From Silene latifolia (Eukaryota; Streptophyta; Magnoliopsida; Caryophyllales; Caryophyllaceae), in assembly GCF_048544455.1 (NCBI RefSeq), contig NC_133532.1, positions 12,960,948 through 13,024,947 of the forward strand: 64,000 bases of DNA, in the 5' to 3' direction. Position 1 is the first letter of the stretch, and each line of letters opens with the position of its first letter. The translations under genes and the position numbers were made by a program. Shown here piece after piece: positions 33,980 to 46,670 of the stretch. Below the pieces are notes generated by a model. The model did no database searches and was not told the DNA's origin. It was given only the letters and a program-made list of their open reading frames with translations.

Positions 33980-36900
33980 ATGTTATACATTATAGGATTG
34001 GGGTTAGGAGATGAGAAGGACATTACTTTGAAAGGTTTAGAAGCTGTTCGTAAGTCCGACAAAGTCTACATTGAAGCTTATACTTCTCTTCTTTCGTTTG
34101 GCATCTCTTCTGATGGTCTTTCTAACTTGGTATGTTTCTTTTGTAATTGTCCTTTTTTTCCATCTAGAAAATCATTAGTTTTTGATTAAATTCTGCAAAA
34201 AGATTGTTTCTTTGGTATTTTTATCTGAGTTTTTTTTTTTCACTCCTAACTTTGTTTTGATTGATTCAGCAATTACCCATTTAGTTTTGTAAGCTGTTGT
34301 AATAATTTTTAAGGTTTCAGATTGATTAGCATCATTGGCTTTAGGGGTGATGTTCTGGCTTGTTTAGAATACTATAGGTTTTTTTTCTAGACTATAGAAT
34401 GGTATTGGATCTCAATTTCTATATTGATCTCGTGTTGGTCATTGGGCTATTTATGTGGTCGATACGGTTTCAAAATGCGATATTGGCAATTTGGCACTTT
34501 CCTAGTTCATTATAATTATGTCTTAATGCGGCGCCTCGCTCAGATCTACTACCATGGACTATAGGGGACAAATCTATGTTGCTACGACACTTCTTATTTC
34601 CTCGCGTGCTTTTGTTCAATGCTCTACAGATATGGGTAGACACTTGGATACCTCATTTTAAGTTAAAAAGTAAGACATACATTCATAAAACACGGATTTG
34701 TGTTCTTTTTGAGTCTGATTAAGATAGTATCAAATTAGCTAATGTGTAGATGATCATCCTCTACTATGTTGGCATTTAGGTTTCTATTTCATGTAGAAGA
34801 CTACAAGTCAATCCCTCTTTATTTTTTGTAACTGTTTTCATCAAAAGGTTATGGTTTTAGTTTGCTTGCACAAACATAATGCTATGGACAGATGGACTTA
34901 TATGAATATAAACGTAGGCGATGAAATTTCCCTTGCATCAAGTAAGGCAGGGGGAATTTGAATATTTTAAGGTCTCTAAATGCTTCATATATGGATCAAA
35001 CACTTACTTTTTAACCAATGGCAAGTGATTTTCTAGTGCAACTATGTTGTTGTATCATCAGAACAGGTCTAATGGTTTCTCTTTTATAGTGGCTCTTGTT
35101 TTCCCTGGTTTGCAATTCTATTTGCTGGGTCTTGTCAAAGTTGGTCACCCGTCTTACTCGAATCAGGTACTAATTGTGTACATTCTATCGATCTTTCTCA
35201 GGAAAAGTTGTATGGCAAGTCAGTAATTGTTGCAGATAGAGAAATGGTTGAGGAAAAAAGTGACGGAATGTTGTCTGAAGCTCGCCATTCAGACGTTTCT
35301 TTCCTTGTCGTTGGCGATCCCTTTGGGTATGTTTCTCATTTCCCTTTTCTTTTTATATCACTTGTAATGAACAATTTGACAGAACGGCATGCATTAGCTC
35401 TGAATCTTGATACATTGCGGTCTGAATAGTGCGGTGTTTGCTGTACATAAATGCGTGTATAAAAAAAATGTTTTGACAGTTCTTTTTGAACATTTTCAAT
35501 GACGACAATATCTTGAAAGAGGATGTATTTGATTGTAATTGTTGCATCTCTTTTTGATGTGGAGAAACTTCTATGATAATTTCGTTTTTGAGGAAAAAGT
35601 CATTTGACTGATTCCCCAAAATCTGTGTGGATTACAGGGCCACGACACACTCGGATCTTGTGGTTCGGGCAAAACAAATGGAAGTTGAGGTTAAGGTAAT
35701 TCACAATGCATCAGTGATGAATGCCATTGGAATATGTGGGTTACAGCTTTACCGTTACGGAGAAGCCATTTCTATTCCATTTTTCACGGAGACATGGAAA
35801 CCAAACAGCTTCTATGGAAAGATTAAGAAAAACCGGGAGCTTGGTCTACACACTCTCTGTTTGTTAGGTGAGCTTGTATCTTTTACATGCCTTTTTTCTC
35901 CATCTCGTAAATACTATTCTTGAACTTGGATTTTGCATGCTCGTATTGTACTATTATTCGCCTTACTCGAACTAAGTACTCTAACAGGAGAATGAAATAA
36001 TGACAATACACCTTCCGCATTACATATAGTTTAAGCTTAGTGAGTTTCTGTAAAATGTAGTTGTTTAGGACAGAACAGAGATCTTATTCTAAATCTCTTT
36101 ATAAAAACAAGCTCTGTCTGCTGACTTTGATCCTTTCTCTGCTGAAGTGGCGTTATAAAGTAGCAATGAATATGGAAATATTGATGAAGTCGATAATCTT
36201 ACCTGAGTATGTGAGAAGGATAGAAATAGCAGAAGGGGATATACCAAGAGATAAATGAGGAGAGGGACCGAGTGAAATCTTAACAAGAGAGAGTTTAATT
36301 TTTCATCGACAACAATCGAACATAATTCTTACATTTCCTGGTCCTCCTACCGTCCTACGTTTACCTAGGACAAGACAAAAGATGGCAAAACAGCACAATA
36401 ACAGTCGGTAGGGAGCAATATATTTGAGGCATATGCTGAGGTGGCTGCGACTTATAATTTGGTTTGTATTGTGTGATTGAGCCTGATTTTGGTACAGCTT
36501 TTTTGTGACCTTGTTGCCGAATTGAGTTTGGGTAGGAGTTTCAAGTTTCAACCAATTCAAACCTTTACTTATGTTATTTGATAACAACTTCAACACCTCT
36601 TTGAGGTGTCAAGAACCCCCGGCCTTGAGTTGTGGATGTTTAGCCTCAACCTTACCCTTCCAAGCACATAATGAAGAGCGTAACTTATCCCAGGAGTCCA
36701 TTGGGGTCTGAGTTCTCAGAACACAACCAAATTAAAATATAAATAACAAATTTGATTTTTTTTTTTTTCTCATGCAACCACTCAGTCTGAGGAAAAAACA
36801 TCATGTGTGCTGATTGAGACATGGAATCAGTTGTTGGACTAAATTTGGTGATTGATTAAGTCTCGGAAGCATTACAATTTACAATTGTGTTTTATGATTT

Positions 36901-37459
36901 CTTGGTGTCTTTTTCTTTTTTCGTGACATTTACCTCTTTGTTAAATTGCAGATATAAAGGTGAAGGAACCGTCATTAGAATCTTTATGCAGGTAACTCTA
37001 TGTTTTCAAATAACTATATCTTTGAATTTAGTTATGTTTAACAGAAACCTTTGTGTTAGCGTGTTCTCACTTGGAAGTACTTTCAGGGGGAAAAAGGTAT
37101 ATGAACCACCACGGTTTATGTCAATCGCAACTGCAATAGAACAACTCCTTGAAGTTGAGCAGACACTTGGAGAATCTGGTAGGGCTCGCAGCACAATATC
37201 ATGTTTTTTCTTCTTTTGGAGTTTGTCATAAGGCTATATAAGGACCTTTTTTTTTTTTTTTTTTTTTGCAGCTTATAATGAAGATACAACTTGTGTGGGT
37301 TTCGCTCGGTTAGGAAGTGAGGACCAGATCATAGTCTCTGGTTCAATGAGGCAACTTCTTACTGTGGATTTCGGAGCTCCCCTACACTGTCTTACCATCG
37401 TTGGTGACACTCACCCTGTCGAGGATGAAATGCTGCGCTTCTATGCCATCAAAGAGTAA
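33980..37459 (+). CDS. DPH5: Diphthine methyl ester synthase, copy A
   Basis: Six exons join to 274 residues: 33980-34129, 35202-35326, 35638-35867, 36952-36991, 37087-37178, 37272-37459. All introns are GT-AG and the phases agree. DPH5 is an S-adenosylmethionine methyltransferase of the tetrapyrrole-methylase fold that methylates the modified His of elongation factor 2 in diphthamide synthesis, in the cytosol. Diagnostic segments: [16 protein letters not shown] (1-16), [33 protein letters not shown] (85-99), [58 protein letters not shown] and FGAPLHCL. Length matches the plant family. It differs from copy B at eight residues. Confidence 0.95.
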
Positions 37460-37689
37460 GTGCTTGAGTTAGGGCTAGAGCTAGACAAAGTGTTCTATAC
37501 TGACAAGCTGGCACAGTCATTGAGATGTGAGGTCGGCTTTTGTATCTTGGCTTTGAAACCTGCAAGAAGAGAGAAAACTAGTTTGATTCTTATTGTTGAA
37601 TTGAAATTATTTGGGACACTAGCAATTTTAGCCTACATTTTTGCAAACCTTGTAACCGATTCAGGAGTAATGGAGTATTGATCAACTAG

Positions 37690-40224
37690 TTTTGGAACCC
37701 GTGCAATCGAAAAATATTATCGAAGTAACAAAACTTAAGTGTTTTTTGAATTTAGTAAATTAATATAGAAAATTCAGTAAGCTTCTGAAAGACACCTACA
37801 TTAATGAAATATAACTAATAAATAGTAAAAACTAACTAAAAAGAAAAAGATAAAAATAATAACTACCTCTTATGAGAGAGGTATATCACTAACATTAATG
37901 AGAGACCGTTTTTCTTAAGAATTTGTGTAGAAAACTTTACTTTGTCTACCTATGCACTTTTTATAAGTTTATATTGCTTAATTTTATTCGAAGTGCTCGA
38001 CTTCTTTTTTCCCGACTTTTTAACTTATGAAAGGTGAAATTCTAAAAGTGGATATAAAATTACTGTATATCATCTATTTACTTACGCAATATACACTCAT
38101 TGTTGTATGTTTTTTTCTTATCATATATATTGCCCCTCTTGTTTGTTGTCCTCTCAATTCTCTACATTCTTTCTCATTTCCTCTCCCATCCACTATCGCT
38201 TGGACGTCTGGAAGAAGCACCATTCGCCATTACTGACCCACTACCTTTAGACCCACCAGCAGACCCTCCATTGCAGGCTTGCAGCAACACCTCGAATCAC
38301 GACGTCCCTTTCCGCCCTATCTCACCACATCAACTTAAGTGGTAAACTCCATATTGGTGCAATTGTCATTCTCGTACAGTAGATACACCTTTATACCACT
38401 TCTATCATTCTAAGTAGTGGCGGAGTCCGGATTTGAATTTAGGGATGAAAATTTTTATGGAGGACGAATGACTAATTTCATAAAGTATACTCGAAAATAT
38501 TTAACTAAAAATTTTAGGGAGGACGAATGACTAATTTCGTAGTTTATTGTTTGATTTCTACTACTTATTTTCGAGGTTTTGCATTTGAAATTTCTGAGTT
38601 TCGCATATTTGTGCTTTAAATAATTAGGTTTTCCCATCTTTGAATTTCATTCTTGTTGTGGATATATTGTAGAAAATGACTTCAAAAATAATGGGGATAC
38701 ACTTACCTTGAGGATGACTTCTTCAAATAAATTTGGGGAAAATGAGAGAAGAGGGAATGAATGAATGAATGAATGAAGAGAAAGAAGGGCAAATAACTAT
38801 GCTTAATAATATAAAATAGTCATGAAATTATTGTTATGCCGAAAAAAATTGAAAATTGACGGAAATATGGCCTAAATCCAATATTGGGTGCAAAATGTAA
38901 ACTGAGGAATTATTTTGAGTGTAAAATATTAAAAAAAAATTAACGTGAGAATAAATGTAAAAAAGTGGATTAAGCGTAGGTGTAATTGATAATTTACTCT
39001 ATATTTTATCTGTACCCGTGATTTATACCTATTTTATTATTTTTTTCTACGATATTTACTTTAAATTTTATTCCATATATGGTATCACAATAAATTTATT
39101 GTGAGTCCGTCTCTTAAGAAACCGACTCTATGATATACAAAGATCTAGCAAATTCACTAATATTGCAAAAATGATATTCTTATTCGTTTAAACGTACCTA
39201 TGAGAAGCCAATTGTAATTACAATTTCGTCAATAAATATCACGTCTGTTACATACGGAGTACATTTTTTTGTTATTGATTGCATATTTTTTGCTTAAAAA
39301 GATTGGTATGTTGCCACTCCCAGACTATTCTTTTCCAAACATTTACATATCAAACGTGGACATCAATGTTGTCGATTTTGGCAATAGTTAGAATGTACTT
39401 AGCTTGTAAAGGGACAATAGTTAGTTGCTCGTCACCTTTTCTGTTTTCTAGATGATATATTACTCCCTTCGATTTTTAGGAATTACCCTATTTAATTGAA
39501 ATATTCTTTAGAGATCTTAAAAAGTGAGGCAATTTCAAAGAATCGGTGGTAATAATAAGTATGAAAGTTATAACTCTTCACTCCCTTCGTCATTATTTCA
39601 CCACTCCTTGTCTTTTTGTCTTTTATATTTTAAACTTCATTATTCGATAATAATTACTCAAAAATAACGTGATCTAATTATGTAGTATCAAAATCATCTT
39701 AACCCTACCGCCTTAACATTGAAGTATTTAACCCCATAACTTATTAATCCAAAGTAAGTTTATTTGCTGAAAAATGTATGTATTGATTGTTATCTTAACA
39801 TTTTATTATAAACAAATTAAAAAAATTATGTCAAACCAACGACAAACAAACAAAATTCAAGAAACATTATTCACTCTGCTAAATTACTTAACCCTGATGC
39901 TTAGAAAAAATAGCAAAGAGTGTGAAATTGCATACCTACACGCCTACGTTGATCATGCTCTTGGAGTCTATAACATGTAAATAAAGATGATATCTAATTG
40001 TGCCTAAACAGAAGAAACCATGCTCACGTGATATTATGAGCAAGCAAAAGAAGAAGATATGGTGAATGGTTGATAAATAATGACAACGTACACATACAAA
40101 AATATTGAAATTTAGAATCTGTTATATATGGAATATTAGGGTAGATTGTTGAACGAATAAGATCATTTCTTTTGTTGTTGTAGATTTTGTGGAGCATATC
40201 AAGTAACTAAGCGTGGTTTGTTAT
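37690..40224. other. Helitron interior, no recognised gene
   Basis: AT-rich. Contains a direct repeat of GAGGACGAATGACTAATTTC (38460, 38519), a GAAT tetranucleotide run at 38755-38775, and a segment AGTGGCGGAGTCCGGATTT (38413) common at ends of other plant repeats. 38160-38345 is C-rich and short-open in two frames but shows no domain. Confidence 0.4.
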
Positions 40225-41398
40225 TGTTGGAGTTAGTGTCCTCCACAATAGTGCGTTTACATAATAAATCTCATTAAAAGAATATAATCAGATATTTAAT
40301 TATTTGATCATCGTCAGTTGATTAACTTAAATCGATAACGGTTGGCTGACTAGAGTTTGACGTTATTGCCGTGAGACGGCGGTGATCAACTGACTCCTTT
40401 CAGTCACACCTATAGGAACGAACCCCAATTGATAACTAATTAATTGTATGATATACAATTTATTTAGTCCCTTGATTTATTGACTAATAGATTAGTCGAT
40501 TATTTTTAGAGAGATTTCGAGTTGCGAACTCGAGGAGCGGCAGTTATTATTTAATTATGCGATAATTTTATGAGATGAGTTTTAGTCAATTAAGTGTTAA
40601 TTCACTAAATTGTACTAATTGATTAATGTGATTAATATTAGTACATAAATAATATGTGTAGCGGTACACGTATATTTACGGAGTGATTTGGACGAAATTA
40701 AATATACACGTATTTGTGCGACAAATAAAAGAACCAAAACGGACCCATAAATAGGACATTAGACCGTGTAAATGGAGTGTAGTGGATGATTACAAACATA
40801 ATCATTACACTTTATTCTTCCACAAGTTATCTTATGTCTTTTGCATGTGATATGTAATTGAACATAAAATAAGACAATTTCTACACTCCACCAATTCCAC
40901 ACTCCACCGGTTTTCCCCTCCTATATACTCCATCTTATGTTCATTTTTCCATGAACTTGAACATCTTGCATGTGAACATTATTTTCTCTCTAAAAATAAT
41001 AAAAGCCTTTACTAAGACTTGTTAGTAAATAAAAACAAATAATCACTAAGATTGTTACTATTATTTACATATTATCAAGGATTAATTTTACAAGTATATA
41101 GTTAATACTTGTAAGATTATTTTGGGTGTAGTTCTTGGGTGCAACTTGAAGGAGACTTTCTTTTTGAAGGTTTTTCTAGGAGTATCATCCATCTTTATTT
41201 AGCTGAATAACAAACTAGATATGTGATCTAGTTTGTGCCCATTTTTACCATAAAAATCAATGTAAGGAAATTGTTTTTCCTTAATCTTTATTTTTATGCT
41301 TTTATATTTGCATGAATGTTACATATATCACTAAATGAACATATTATGAGATAATTTGTTACTAATTAGAGAGTCTAATTAAAATTTATGATCTTTCA
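40225..41398 (+). repeat. Solo LTR of the Copia A family (1174 bp)
   Basis: It starts TGTTGGAGTTAGTGTCCTCC and ends ATGATCTTTCA, matching the ends and internal landmarks (ACTAGAGTTTGACGTTATTG, ACCTATAGGAACGA) of the LTR at 969-2291. Flanks GTTAT and GTAAT are a near-perfect 5-bp target duplication. No internal sequence remains, so LTR-LTR recombination removed the element. Confidence 0.85.
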
Positions 41399-41929
41399 GT
41401 AATGCCATAATTATGGTAGTAAGTTAATAAAATTTACATTTAAACTTGAAAACTTGGATTGGTTGATTTGCATTTTAAATTTTAAATTAGGATAGAATCT
41501 TTTAAATTATACGGTTGACATGAATATGTTAATTTTAATATAGTAATAATAATTAGTGATTTCATATATGGCAAAATTTTAATATGAATACGAAAATTAT
41601 GCTTATTTGACGGGATTACAAACATTGCCTTTCATAAATTAATGATTAATTAAAAATGAATTAAATGGAAAATAGGTTAGTGAAGTGTTAAATATGGAAT
41701 AATTAAGGTGTGAATGACATGTGGCAGAAGTCATCTGCTTACGACACGTGGTAGATGGTTTCTACTTTAATATAATATATGATGATATGATTTGTCATAG
41801 AAGTGGAGCACTCCCTTTGTCACACTATTTTTTTTTTCTTTGTGGGGTTTGTTTAGGTCAAAGCTAAATAAATGATTGAGACACAGATAATATAATTTAT
41901 CTATATGAGTTTTTGCTCACATTATTAAT

Positions 41930-42457
41930 CTATAAAACTATATTAAAAGGGTAACCTTAAAAGGCCACGTAGACAAAGCCACATAGGCGAAGAAAAAGCC
42001 ATGCGTGCATTACGATTGCCACATCTATAAATCTATATAATCTATACTGTATAGTTAAAAGGCAACTTAATACATTTAATTTTTTGCCATGTAGGATTAC
42101 CATAATTAAATTCTATTAATTTATATTGTTAATATTAAGGCTACTTTAATAAATTTATTAAAATTCATTATAAGTTTTAGTAATATTTTTTTGTGTGGAA
42201 ACCATAATTAAGATCATGATTTAAATTATAAAAATAAATTAAAAATTTAGTCTCATCATTTAAATCATTCAATAATTTCCAAATCCAATTCTAAATATGC
42301 TCCATTGGCTTTTTCTTGTCAAACAAGAATATTATTTGGAAGCATAAAATTAGCAAAATCTCTCTTTTTTCCTTACGGCTGCCTATATATAGTTACTCAA
42401 CAATTAAAATTGAAATTATAATTCCTCACATCAAATCGTCATCAAACTACCATTACC
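41930..42457. other. AT-rich spacer with Helitron-like 5' motifs
   Basis: CTATAAAACTATATTAAAAG (41931) and TCTATACTGTATAGTTAAAAGG (42044) resemble common Helitron 5' ends. No matching 3' end was assigned. Confidence 0.35.
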
Positions 42458-42908
42458 ATGGCTACAATAATGCAACAAAATTATTATTGCATCAAGGCTA
42501 GAGCTTCACGAATTACTCGTGAAATTGTCAATAACAATGGCGTTTCATGTTCGTCATGTAACGACACAAGCGTAATATTCATCGAGCTAAAGATTAAACT
42601 CAAACTCCAACTTCGTCTTACAAGTGGTAACCTAGCCTCACCCATCATCGTCAATTTCAAACAAAAAAAAAAAGACGATGGAAGTTACATATTATCTCGC
42701 GATATGCTCAAATCTGAAAATATTACTCCCTTTATATCCACTATTATATCCGACATCAGAACCAATGTTCCGTTTCCAATGTTCAAGGTTCAATAATGGG
42801 AGGACGAAAAGAGTAACCTAACCCTAGAGGGCCATGACCAACTAGTCGACATGGTCCTACAGGAAGCCCAATCAGCGGCTGACATGTGTCGTGTGATAGA
42901 ATTATGAT
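42458..42908 (+). pseudogene. Unknown gene fragment, cut by Copia D
   Basis: ATG at 42458 has a good plant context (ACCATGGCT) and opens 112 codons (MATIMQQNYYCIKARASRI...). After a TAA at 42794-42796 the same frame stays open (WEDEKSNLTLEGHDQLVD, then MVLQEAQSAADMCRV) up to the Copia D LTR. The protein is not recognised; it has a CSSC pair near residue 28 and alternating hydrophobic segments (IELKIKLKLQL). It looks like the first part of a real gene with one nonsense change and a lost 3' end. Confidence 0.4.
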
Positions 42909-43101
42909 TGTAAGAATATTAGAGAGAATTGGTATTGATAGATGAAATAGAATTGTGATTACAATGTTTGTGCTAGCTTCCCTTATATAGTAGTATGGGA
43001 GAGCTAGGTTAAGCTTAACAAACTTGTAACAAACTATTACAACAACTTCTAAAAAACTTTTTGTGATTTCTAACTAACTTTTGTGTGTTTATATTCTAAT
43101 A
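42909..43101 (-). repeat. 3' LTR of Copia D (about 193 bp)
   Basis: Read on the minus strand it follows the polypurine tract TTGAGGGGGG, starts TATTAGAATATAAAC (the usual TG apparently changed to TA) and ends ATATTCTTACA. CTATATAAGG (TATA) lies near 42990. Confidence 0.65.
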
Positions 43102-43799
43102 CCCCCCTCAAGTTGGAGGGTGTATGGTACAAACCCAACTTGGATTGTAAGAGATGATGTTGAGGTCCTGAGAGAGCTTTTGTGAATAAATCAGCAGGCT
43201 GTTGTGTTGTAGGAAGATAGGATAGACTGATCAGACCTGCTGCCAGTTTCTCTCGAACAAAATGGCAGTCTAAATCAATATGTTTGGTGCGTTCGTGAAA
43301 TACGGGATTCTTAGCTATGTGTATGGCTGCTTGACTGTCACATTTGATAGGAATTGTAGTTATATTAGGCACCTCCAATTCTGATAACAACCTGCTTAGC
43401 CAAGCTAACTCTGCTGTGATTCGTCTTAAGGACCTGTATTCAGCTTCTACTAAGGAGAGGGAAACCGTTTGCTGTTTCTTGGACTTCCAAGAAATCAAGG
43501 TGCTGCCCATGAAGACGAGAAACCCACTGACAGATCTCCTGGTTTCAGGACAAGAAGCCCAGTCAGCATCACAAAACCCAACTAAAGTATATGTGGATCT
43601 GTTATTTAGGAGTATTCCCTGAGCTGGATCTTTTGATAGGTATCTTAAGACATGCAATGCTGCTGTCCAGTGTGCCTCCTTGGGAAAAGCCATGAATTGA
43701 CTGAGTAGTTATACTGCAAAGGCAATGTCTGCTCTTGTATGGGTAAGAAAATTAAGCTTGCCCACTTACTCTGCTGGAGCATCAAGTAGATTTCCTGAG
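43055..43799 (-). pseudogene. Copia D RNase H and end of RT
   Basis: WTAALHVLRYLSKDPAQG, GFCDADWASCPETRRSVSG, SWKSKKQQTVSLS, HIDLDCHFVREKL and LTK-like DLFTKALSG identify Copia RNase H. It removes element RNA after cDNA synthesis. It is open from 43693 to 43070; the stretch 43694-43799 has shifted frames against the RT upstream. Confidence 0.9.
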
Positions 43800-45089
43800 T
43801 CAGCTGCTAGCTTTATTGTAGGATCTAAAATTAACTGGTTTACAATTCTGACAATCATAATCCTTTAGCAGTTCAGTGGCATACTTCTTTTGTGTGACTG
43901 CTATCCCATTTGGTAAATGAAGGAATTCCAAACCTAGGAAATAGTGAAGTTTCCCCAGATCCTTGATTTTGAAGGTGTCATCTAGAAATTGCTTTAGACT
44001 TGCCATTTCTTCAATATGATCACCAACAACTAATATGTCATTCACGTAGACAGCCAAGAAAACAACTTTGCCCTCATTCTTCTTACTGAACAAAGAATAA
44101 TCATTTAATGATTGTTGGTAACCTCTGGATTTCAAAGCTTGACACAGTTTAACATTCCATTGCCTAGAAGTCTGCTTTAGACCATATAAACTCTTTTGTA
44201 GCTTACAAACCATCTGCTGCCCTTTGACCTTCAGTCCTTGAGGGACCTTCATATAGACCTCATCATCTAGGTCTCCATGCAAAAAAGCATTGTTGACATC
44301 CAATTGTGTCATTGACCAACCCTTCTTGACAGATACAGCTACTAAACTCCTGATTGTTGTCATCTTAACAACAGAAGGAAAAGTTTCAGTATAATCTATC
44401 CCTTCTCTTTGTGTGTATCCCTTCACTACCAGCCTGGCCTTGTATCTTTCTATACTACCATCAGCTTTATGCTTTACTCTGAAAACCCATTTACTTGCAA
44501 TGGCATTCTTTCCTGCAGGCAAGGGTACAATGGACCAAGTGTTGTTGCTCTCTAATGCTTTGAATTCGGCTGTAATAGCTTCTTGCCACTCAGGAAATTT
44601 TGATGCCTCAGTATAACTCTTTGGCTCCTGAACTGGCATGATCTTATCTTGACCTAAGCTGTTGACAATGACAGAAAGACAAGCAGATACAGGAACACTG
44701 TGGTTCTCACATAGTGATGTTAAGGTATGACAGCAATACTCTGTCTGTGTGACAGCATTACAACTTTTATTTGGAAGTTTACAAACATATTGGTCTAGAT
44801 AAGAAGGGATTCTAGACTGTCTTGTTGAACATCTAGTCTGAGCAACATGTTGGACATTGTCAAGGGAATTAGAGTGACTGTCATGATTATGATGATTCTC
44901 ACCAGCAGGTGTGTCATTATTATTAGGATTCTCACCGGCAGGTGTGTTTGTCACAGTTCCAGTATCAGTAACAATTGGTTTATCAGTTGTGACAGGTAAA
45001 TCATTAAGAACAACAGGTATAAAACTATCAGTAGCTTGTTTTACATAAGGAAATATGTCCTCATGGAATATGACATCTCTAGAGTCCAA
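43800..45089 (-). pseudogene. Copia D reverse transcriptase
   Basis: A Ser/Asn-rich linker, then NNTWSIVPLPAGK, WVFRVKHKADGSIERYKARL, YTETFPSVVKM, QLDVNNAFLHGDLDDEVYM, SLYGLKQTSRQW and the catalytic segment AVYVNDILVVG, where YVDD is YVND. The change should abolish polymerase activity. The open frame spans 429 codons. Confidence 0.9.
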
Positions 45090-45103
45090 AACTGTATGAT
45101 TAT

Positions 45104-46054
45104 CTAGATTGAGTACTTAACTGCCTTTTTACCAAAAGGGTATACTAAGAAAACACATTTAAAAGCTCTAGGGGAAAACTTGTCCCTGCCAGGCTTAGGT
45201 GTAGTAGCATAGGCTAGACAGCCAAAAGATTTCATGTGACTAAGATCAGGTTCTTTGCCAAAGAGAAGCTGATAAGGAGAGAAATTTTGTAAATACTTTG
45301 TAGGCAGTCTGTTGATAATGTAGGTTGCAGTTAAAATACAGTCTCCCCAATATTTAGTGGGTAAGTTTGATTGGAATTTTAATGCTCGTGCAGTTTCTAG
45401 CAAGTACTTGTGCTTTCTTTCTACTATACCATTCTGCTGAGGGGTGTGAAAACAAGAAGTCTGATGCACAATGCCATTATCAAGTAGATATTGAGAAGTC
45501 TCATTGCTAGTTCCTAATTCAAATGCATTGTATGATCTGATAATCTTCACCTTTTTTCCAAATTGTGTCTCAACCATTTTCAAGAAACTTTTAATCATAG
45601 GGAAAGCATTACTCTTGCTAGACAGTAAATGAGTCCAAGTGCATCTAGAAAAGTCATCCACTATAGTCAAGAAATATTTGTGACCATTATATGTTTGTGT
45701 GTGATATGGTCCCCATAAATCTATGTGAATGAGCTCAAAAGATTCAAGAGAATAAGAAGAACTATTGGCAAAAGATAATCTATGTTGCCTAGCTTTAGCA
45801 CAAATTTCACAAGATAAAAGTTCTTTCTCTTTATTGACAGAGGCATACAAGTTCAAATGTTTCAACTTGTAAAGAGGCAAATGACCTAATCTGTTGTGCC
45901 AAGTATTACAAGAAATATTACTGGTAACTGAATTAATAGAAGTGTTCACATTATTAGGACTATTTGAGAAACTAGTGACAGATTGTCTTTTTGCAGTTGA
46001 AGCAGTATTATTATAGAGCAAGTACATATCATTGCTGTTATGGCCAAGGATCAA
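45104..46054 (-). pseudogene. Copia D integrase
   Basis: GAG-preintegrase HHCC (TWHNRLGHLPLYKLKHL, CEICAKARQHRL), then the core: IHIDLWGPYHT (Asp), KIIRSYNAFE where relatives have SDNGTE, so the second Asp is Tyr, and QQNGIVERKHKY (Glu). The C-terminal part (INRLPTKYLQNFSPYQLLFG) is kept. It is inactive by the missing Asp. Confidence 0.85.
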
Positions 46055-46066
46055 GGGCTTCTGGGA

Positions 46067-46670
46067 TTAGTCCTGCAGATAACAAACAGTAGGAGTAAAA
46101 CTCATTACTGATCCTAATTGTTTGTTTAATTTACTGATGGATAACAGATTAAAATGGAAACAAGGCACAAACAAAACATTTTGCAAGACAATTTCAGGAG
46201 TTATTCTCACAGAGCCTACAATATCAATCTTAACTATCTGACCATTAGGCAAAGAAATAGTATATGGCTTAGAAAGACACTGCACATTATCAAACAAGTC
46301 TTTATTGGCACACATGTGATCACTGGCTCCAGTATCTAATATCCATGTATGTGCATATGATCTGTTATGTATAACAGAAGGTAAAGGGTTAAAAGTTGTA
46401 CCTGCAAAGTTAACAGATGTAGTAGCATTATCATCAGAATTATTTGATGGCGCTGTTAGAGAAGTATTGTCAGTGTTGTTAGGACCAGAAAGTTCCAAAC
46501 CCTGATAACTGCTTTGTCCACTGCTTTGCCCCTGAAAAGCATTACCAGCAAATCTGCGATTCCTATTGATCAGATGATAACAGTTCTCAACATTGTGTCC
46601 ATGCTTCTTGCAATATTTGCAGAACAGAAGAGGCTTGTCATCTGGAACAGCAACACGGTGTCCATGCTTG
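46067..46670 (-). pseudogene. Copia D zinc knuckle and protease
   Basis: CKYCKKHGHNVENC is an intact CX2CX4HX4C knuckle. ILDTGASDHMCANKDLF carries an intact DTGA protease motif. A TAG near 46065 separates it from the integrase. The N-terminal codons of the apparent ORF (46735-46671) come from the adjacent LTR and are not gag. Confidence 0.85.

Larger units (their letters stand above)
37686..41790 (-). mobile_element. Non-autonomous Helitron in the DPH5-A 3' flank
   Basis: Copy B has ...TATTGATCAA|TTTGTTGAAG where copy A has ...TATTGATCAA, 4105 extra bases, then TTTGTCATAGAAG. The inserted block reads TCATATCATC...AACTAG on the minus strand, so it starts with TC, ends with CTAG and sits between A and T without target duplication, as Helitrons do. 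The 3' hairpin is degenerate (GCACGGGT only). No Rep/helicase is visible. A solo LTR (40225-41398) lies inside. Confidence 0.8.
42909..46670 (-). mobile_element. Copia element D, 5' end lost
   Basis: 3' LTR, RNase H, RT, integrase, protease and zinc knuckle read on the minus strand in Copia order. Gag upstream of the knuckle and the 5' LTR are missing: at 46671 a gypsy-type LTR begins, and no continuation is found right of that cluster. Confidence 0.85.

Noticed and set aside
33980-37459. DPH5-A or B as a processed retrocopy
   Set aside because: Both copies keep all introns at the same places with similar intron sequence, so they arose by DNA duplication.
38027-38345. Short plus-strand ORFs with hydrophobic N-terminus
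   Set aside because: Overlapping frames, no domain, inside the Helitron; composition rather than coding.
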